Shown here in pieces: positions 60,619-64,000 of a stretch of 64,000 nucleotides of DNA. The stretch covers positions 79,880,547 to 79,944,546 of the forward strand of contig NC_052016.1 of the NCBI RefSeq assembly GCF_015832195.1, given 5' to 3'. A model generated the notes under the pieces. It had not been told where the DNA came from, ran no database searches, and saw only the letters and a list, made by a program, of their open reading frames with translations. Origin of the DNA: Motacilla alba alba. Taxonomy: Eukaryota > Chordata > Aves > Passeriformes > Motacillidae. The number at the start of each line of letters is the position of its first letter. The stretch's first letter is position 1. A program made the translations under genes and the position numbers.

Positions 60619-60857
60619 CTTTGATATTTTATCAAATAGTTACTGGTTGTTCCTAGGCTAATTATTGTCAGTACTGAATTTTTAAAATTATCTTTGAAAA
60701 CTCGTTAAATGACCTTGTAAAGTAGTCTTAAAAATCACCTCTTAAATAGTTATCTTTGTTCGCTTCTGTAGGGGTAAAAAAATAAAATGTTCATATTTAA
60801 TTTCACAGCTAAACATCTCTAGCTCATTTATGGTTTTTGAAGTTATCTCCAACTGTT

Positions 60858-60904
60858 TAAAAAAAAAAACAAACAAAACAAAAACACAACAATAACAACA
60901 ATAC
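60858..60904. repeat. A/C-only tract
   Basis: A runs with CAAA, ACAAC and CAATAAC units. It is the same class as the other A/C tracts, with a few T bases near its right end. Confidence 0.85.
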
Positions 60905-61645
60905 AGCTTGGTACACTCCTGTAAGAATAATACCTGTTTAGTAAAGTAAGAGTTGCAACAGAATAATTATGCCCAGGTTTCCTAAATTTCATGATTTTAG
61001 TTCCCCCAGCATGGCTCCAAGAACTGTTTCTCTCTCTTTATGATGGACTCAATCTCTTTGTTTGCAAGGTGACAGGATCAGATTCTTCACCAAGAAACCC
61101 ACAGTCTTGGCAACCTCTACTGTTTTGAGCAGTTTGTGTCTATCTACCAGCAAAAAGGGTATGGATGGAATAGCAACTTAATTCAAGTCATGTCCAACAT
61201 ATGAGAGTTGGAAATTTATCAAGAAATATATTTTATTTGAAGAAATATATATAAAAATATATATGTATATGTGTATGAATACATATATAAAAAATAAAAG
61301 TCATGCTTGTCTTAGATGTTCACAAAAAAAAAAAGGTTACACATATTTATGTGATTATAATTTGTGTAACTGTAGCACACAAGCATTTAGAAGTGCCAGC
61401 ATGATTAGCTATATTTTGGGTGAAATAAAAAGAAGGATATTTTAAAATAAATTGCTATTTATGAATCATGGGGTTTTTGTTTGACTTTTTTTTTTTAATT
61501 TAAACCTATGTTCACACTTTCAAGTGCCTTAGAAACTGTAGCAACTATGAATGTAAAAAAAAAATATTGCATATATATAGTGTACAAGCATTAGTTTTCT
61601 TCTTAGAAAATGTTCTATTTTTGAAGTCCGTGATGAAATGGAGTG

Positions 61646-62050
61646 CCACAGAATAGCAGAATAGTTGATGTTGGAAGGAACTATGGGATGTCATCCAGTC
61701 CAATCACCCCGCTCAAAGATGGTCACCTAGAGCCATTAACCCAGGACAGTGTACACATGGGTTTCGAAAATCTCCAAGCTGAGCCAGAGCTTGGTAATCT
61801 TCACTGTTTCAAACAAAAAAAAAAAAAAAAGAAAAAAAAAGTTTCTTTATATTTAGAAAGAACCTTTTGTATTTAACTTTTTGACTGTCGCCTCTAGCCC
61901 TGTCACTGAACAGGACTGAAAAAGGCCTGACTGCGTTCTCTTCTCACCTTCTTTTCAGATATTTATATACATTAGTAAATTCCCCCTTCCAAAGCACTCT
62001 CATCTGCAGGGCAAACTATCACAGATCTCTTAGCCTTTCCTCTTAGGAGT
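61646..62050 (-). mobile_element. CR1 LINE, antisense 3' part
   Basis: The plus strand begins with the antisense CR1 end (CACAGAATAGCAGAATAGTT, ATGTTGGAAGGAACTATGGG). It follows the family order: GTCATCCAGTCCAATCACCC, GGTCACCTAGAGCCATTAAC, CACATGGGTTTCGAAAATCT, then GTCGCCTCTAGCCCTGTCAC, CTTTTCAGATATTTATATAC and CTCTTAGCCTTTCCTCTTAG. Between the second and third groups a 25-base A-rich run (61814-61840) replaces the usual AAAGAA segment, apparently by local expansion. The 3' terminus lies at the low-coordinate end, as expected for a minus-strand copy. Confidence 0.92.
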
Positions 62051-62099
62051 GGTGCTCATTCATCTCACTGTCTTGTCATCCATCCCATACATCACCATT

Positions 62100-62200
62100 T
62101 TCCTATATGAGAATCACATGGAAGACAGTGTCAAAGGCATTATTGAAGTCCAGGTAGACAATATCCTCTGCTCTCCTTCATCTACAAGGACATTCATGTT
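62100..62200 (-). mobile_element. CR1 reverse-transcriptase fragment, antisense
   Basis: On the minus strand, about 62183 down to 62105 translates as AEDIVYLDFNNAFDTVFHVI. This is the reverse-transcriptase motif-A region of CR1 (consensus VDVVYLDFSKAFDTVSH). The first Asp of motif A and the AFDTV core are intact, with K to N and S to F changes near them. It lies only about 50-100 bases 5' (in element orientation) of the CR1 3' part at 61646-62050, where an intact element would have roughly 500 bases of reverse-transcriptase sequence in between. The simplest reading is one CR1 with an internal deletion; two separate insertions remain possible. Confidence 0.75.
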
Positions 62201-64000
62201 CCTACCAGTGGAAACATCTATGCCAGAATTATACACTAGGTAAAATACTGGGCACTGCAAGTGGTTATTTATCTTTATAATCCAAAAGAAAATACTGAAA
62301 ATGACACTACACAGTTTCTGAGAAATAAGCAGAATACTCACAATCAAAATAGAAGATATTTCCTCATGCTGCTTGTACTTTTAAAAATGAAAGATGAAAT
62401 AGTATGTCACACTTCTGTATATATTTGTGTGTTTTGATTTTCCTGTTGTGCTTTACTGAAATTGAACTATTTCCATATTACTATCAGACTATGCAGAAAA
62501 AAATGAATTTTCTCTCAGAGTTTACCAAGAACTAGAGAATAGATGCTAGACATCTTTATCTTAGTGATATTAATGAGGATGTAGAGACACCTTTTGTTGA
62601 AAATCATAAATTTACCATTATGTGATTCTAATTTTCATTTATTCAGTTAGGGTAAAATGAGTCCCTCAAAAAATTACTCCCTGCAAAAAATGTACCTACA
62701 AGAGGAAAAATGCACTCACACTAGCTTTTCTTGTCTGCATGCAATAATCAGATGTTTGCAGATGTCCAAACCTCTCTCTTAAATTCTCTTAACTGTGCAG
62801 GCAAATAAGTCCTTTTTATGTCCAGCTACTGGAAAGGCAGTTACATTTAAAGGATTTTTTTGGGACAACTGACTAGTTCGCTTCAGAAGCAAACATTTAT
62901 ATATATATTTATAACATAAACACATTTTATCTGAAGAAATTATGCAAATTCTACTAAAACCAGTTTTTATAATCTAACTGAAACCAAACAGAACACATGA
63001 GTATCTAGTGGAATTTAATTAAAAGTGCAAACAATTATATGATTTCCCTGCAATAATTAATGTTGTCATTTGACTGTATTTTGTTAATTATTTTAAAATG
63101 TTTTATTAAGAACTATACAAAACTACAAAAGAATCATACAAAATTATCTGAGTAGTACTAGTACTAAAATAGAATCAAAGTATTGCTACATAATCCAAGT
63201 AAGAACTTTTTCATATTTCATAGAAATATTAAATTGATTAACTCAAACTTTTGGACAAGCAGCAGTCACAGAATAACAGTTGGTAAAGAACAAAGGAAAA
63301 GGTGAACATGCCCTACTCATCTAAATTCTAGTCACCTAAATTTAATGAAAAGCAGAATAAGAAAAAGAAAGCAAGAACCTTATACATACACACACACATA
63401 TATGTATATATCTATTTGAAATTTGGAGTATTTTAATGTTCATTATTATCTTCAAGGGAAGTGTACTTATTTACTCTGTCCTGCTGTGTGCTATGCTATG
63501 CTATCCTATCCTATCTTAATCGTTGGATCCATTAAATTAAGACAACTTTGTGTTCCTTTCAAGCACTTTTCCATATATTGATTACCATCATGTCTGATCT
63601 CAATTTTGTTGAGACACTGACCCAATAATGGGTCAAATTTATTAATATTGTTTCCTGCTTATCTATAGGTGTGAACATCTTTCATACTGTACCAAAAGAC
63701 ACACATTTGCTTAGGTGGATATTATTTTGTATTGAAAGAGCGTAATTGAGTTTTAGAAGGGAAAAAAAATTCTGTACAGTCTTGCAACTATAAGTTTCTT
63801 TTATTTTTTGATAAAAATTTGTGAAAGGAAAAAAGAGGTTGATAAAAACCACCAGCCCTGAAATAAAAGACAGTATTAAGCTGAAGGAAATTTCTGGAGT
63901 ACAGCATAAGGAAGTAGAGACAGGAATATATCAGGAAAAATGCCACTGAAGCATGAGCCTTGAAGAAAACACTGGAGAAGATCAATTAAATAAGCCATAA
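62201..64000. other. gene-free AT-rich sequence to the right edge
   Basis: No gene is recognised. It contains a small CA/TA patch (63374-63412) and a pentanucleotide array at 63.49 kb. The open frame at 63788-63985 (-) is short and hydrophobic by composition. Confidence 0.6.
63491..63515 (+). repeat. (CTATS)5 pentanucleotide repeat
   Basis: CTATGCTATGCTATCCTATC then CTATC: five units, with a G-to-C change from the third unit onward. Confidence 0.93.

Larger units (their letters stand above)
55528..61645. other. gene-free AT-rich stretch
   Basis: No gene or mobile element is recognised. The interval includes an A run near 59360, very AT-rich arrays at 60.27-60.44 and 60.58 kb, an A/C tract at 60.86 kb and a TA/TG patch at 61.24-61.29 kb. 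Small frames such as 57873-58157 show no family resemblance. Confidence 0.6.

Noticed and set aside
1..64000. tRNA, rRNA, CRISPR arrays, bacterial operons or a novel defence-type system
   Set aside because: No cloverleaf with conserved boxes, no rRNA-like stretch and no regularly spaced repeats were seen. The repeat content is that of a vertebrate nuclear genome, so prokaryotic systems are not expected.

Overview
The window looks like nuclear DNA from a bird and appears to be a gene desert or part of a very long intron. The bird assignment rests on the repeats. There are about nine CR1 LINE remnants, including copies whose 3' ends match the familiar avian CR1 end (a ...TTCCAACC...TTCTATGAT type of ending). 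There are also LTRs with termini of the TGTCRTGGTTT type seen in bird ERVL-like elements. The background is AT-rich (roughly two thirds A+T by eye), and no Alu, L1 or B-type SINE is visible. I cannot name the species or locus from sequence alone.

No protein-coding gene, tRNA, rRNA, CRISPR array or bacterial operon can be supported. The longest open frames are explained by repeats or low-complexity DNA, or they resemble no protein I recognise. Short exons without a recognisable product could be hidden here and would not be seen by eye.

Layout: 1-702, CR1 (+), entering from the left edge. 703-7998, unique AT-rich DNA with a T/G tract at 2.7 kb. 7999-8206, antisense tail of a bird LTR. 9.48-10.14 kb, an unclassified GC-richer block ending in AATAAA. 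13.0 kb, a perfect 18-bp hairpin. 14.67-15.45 kb, two CR1 pieces (+) of different subfamilies, followed by an A/C tract. 16.6 kb, an old CR1 scrap. 19.0-20.1 kb, a long T/G tract and then a GC-richer block. 21.7-23.5 kb, an antisense CR1 split by a 1,423-bp solo LTR, the clearest structure in the window. 25.9-26.3 kb, antisense CR1. 26.35-41.0 kb, a long unannotated stretch with microsatellites, hairpins and one weak retrocopy candidate. 41.0-42.0 kb, an internally deleted CR1 (+). 46.5-47.2 kb, CR1 (+) with the most readable ORF2 remnant. 48.3-48.8 kb, a decayed ERV LTR (+). 54.6-55.5 kb, a compound TA/CA microsatellite and a 188-nt pure-purine (AAAAG)n array. 60.3-60.6 kb, almost pure A+T. 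61.6-62.2 kb, antisense CR1 in two parts. The rest is unique AT-rich sequence.

There is no gene network to describe. The functional content I can support is a history of retroelement insertion, nesting and decay, plus several DNA-structure-prone tracts. I found no convincing previously undescribed biological system. The observations most worth a second look are the nested solo LTR with its internal repeat, the perfect hairpin at 13.0 kb, the (AAAAG)n purine array, and the recurring strand-asymmetric T/G-only tracts.
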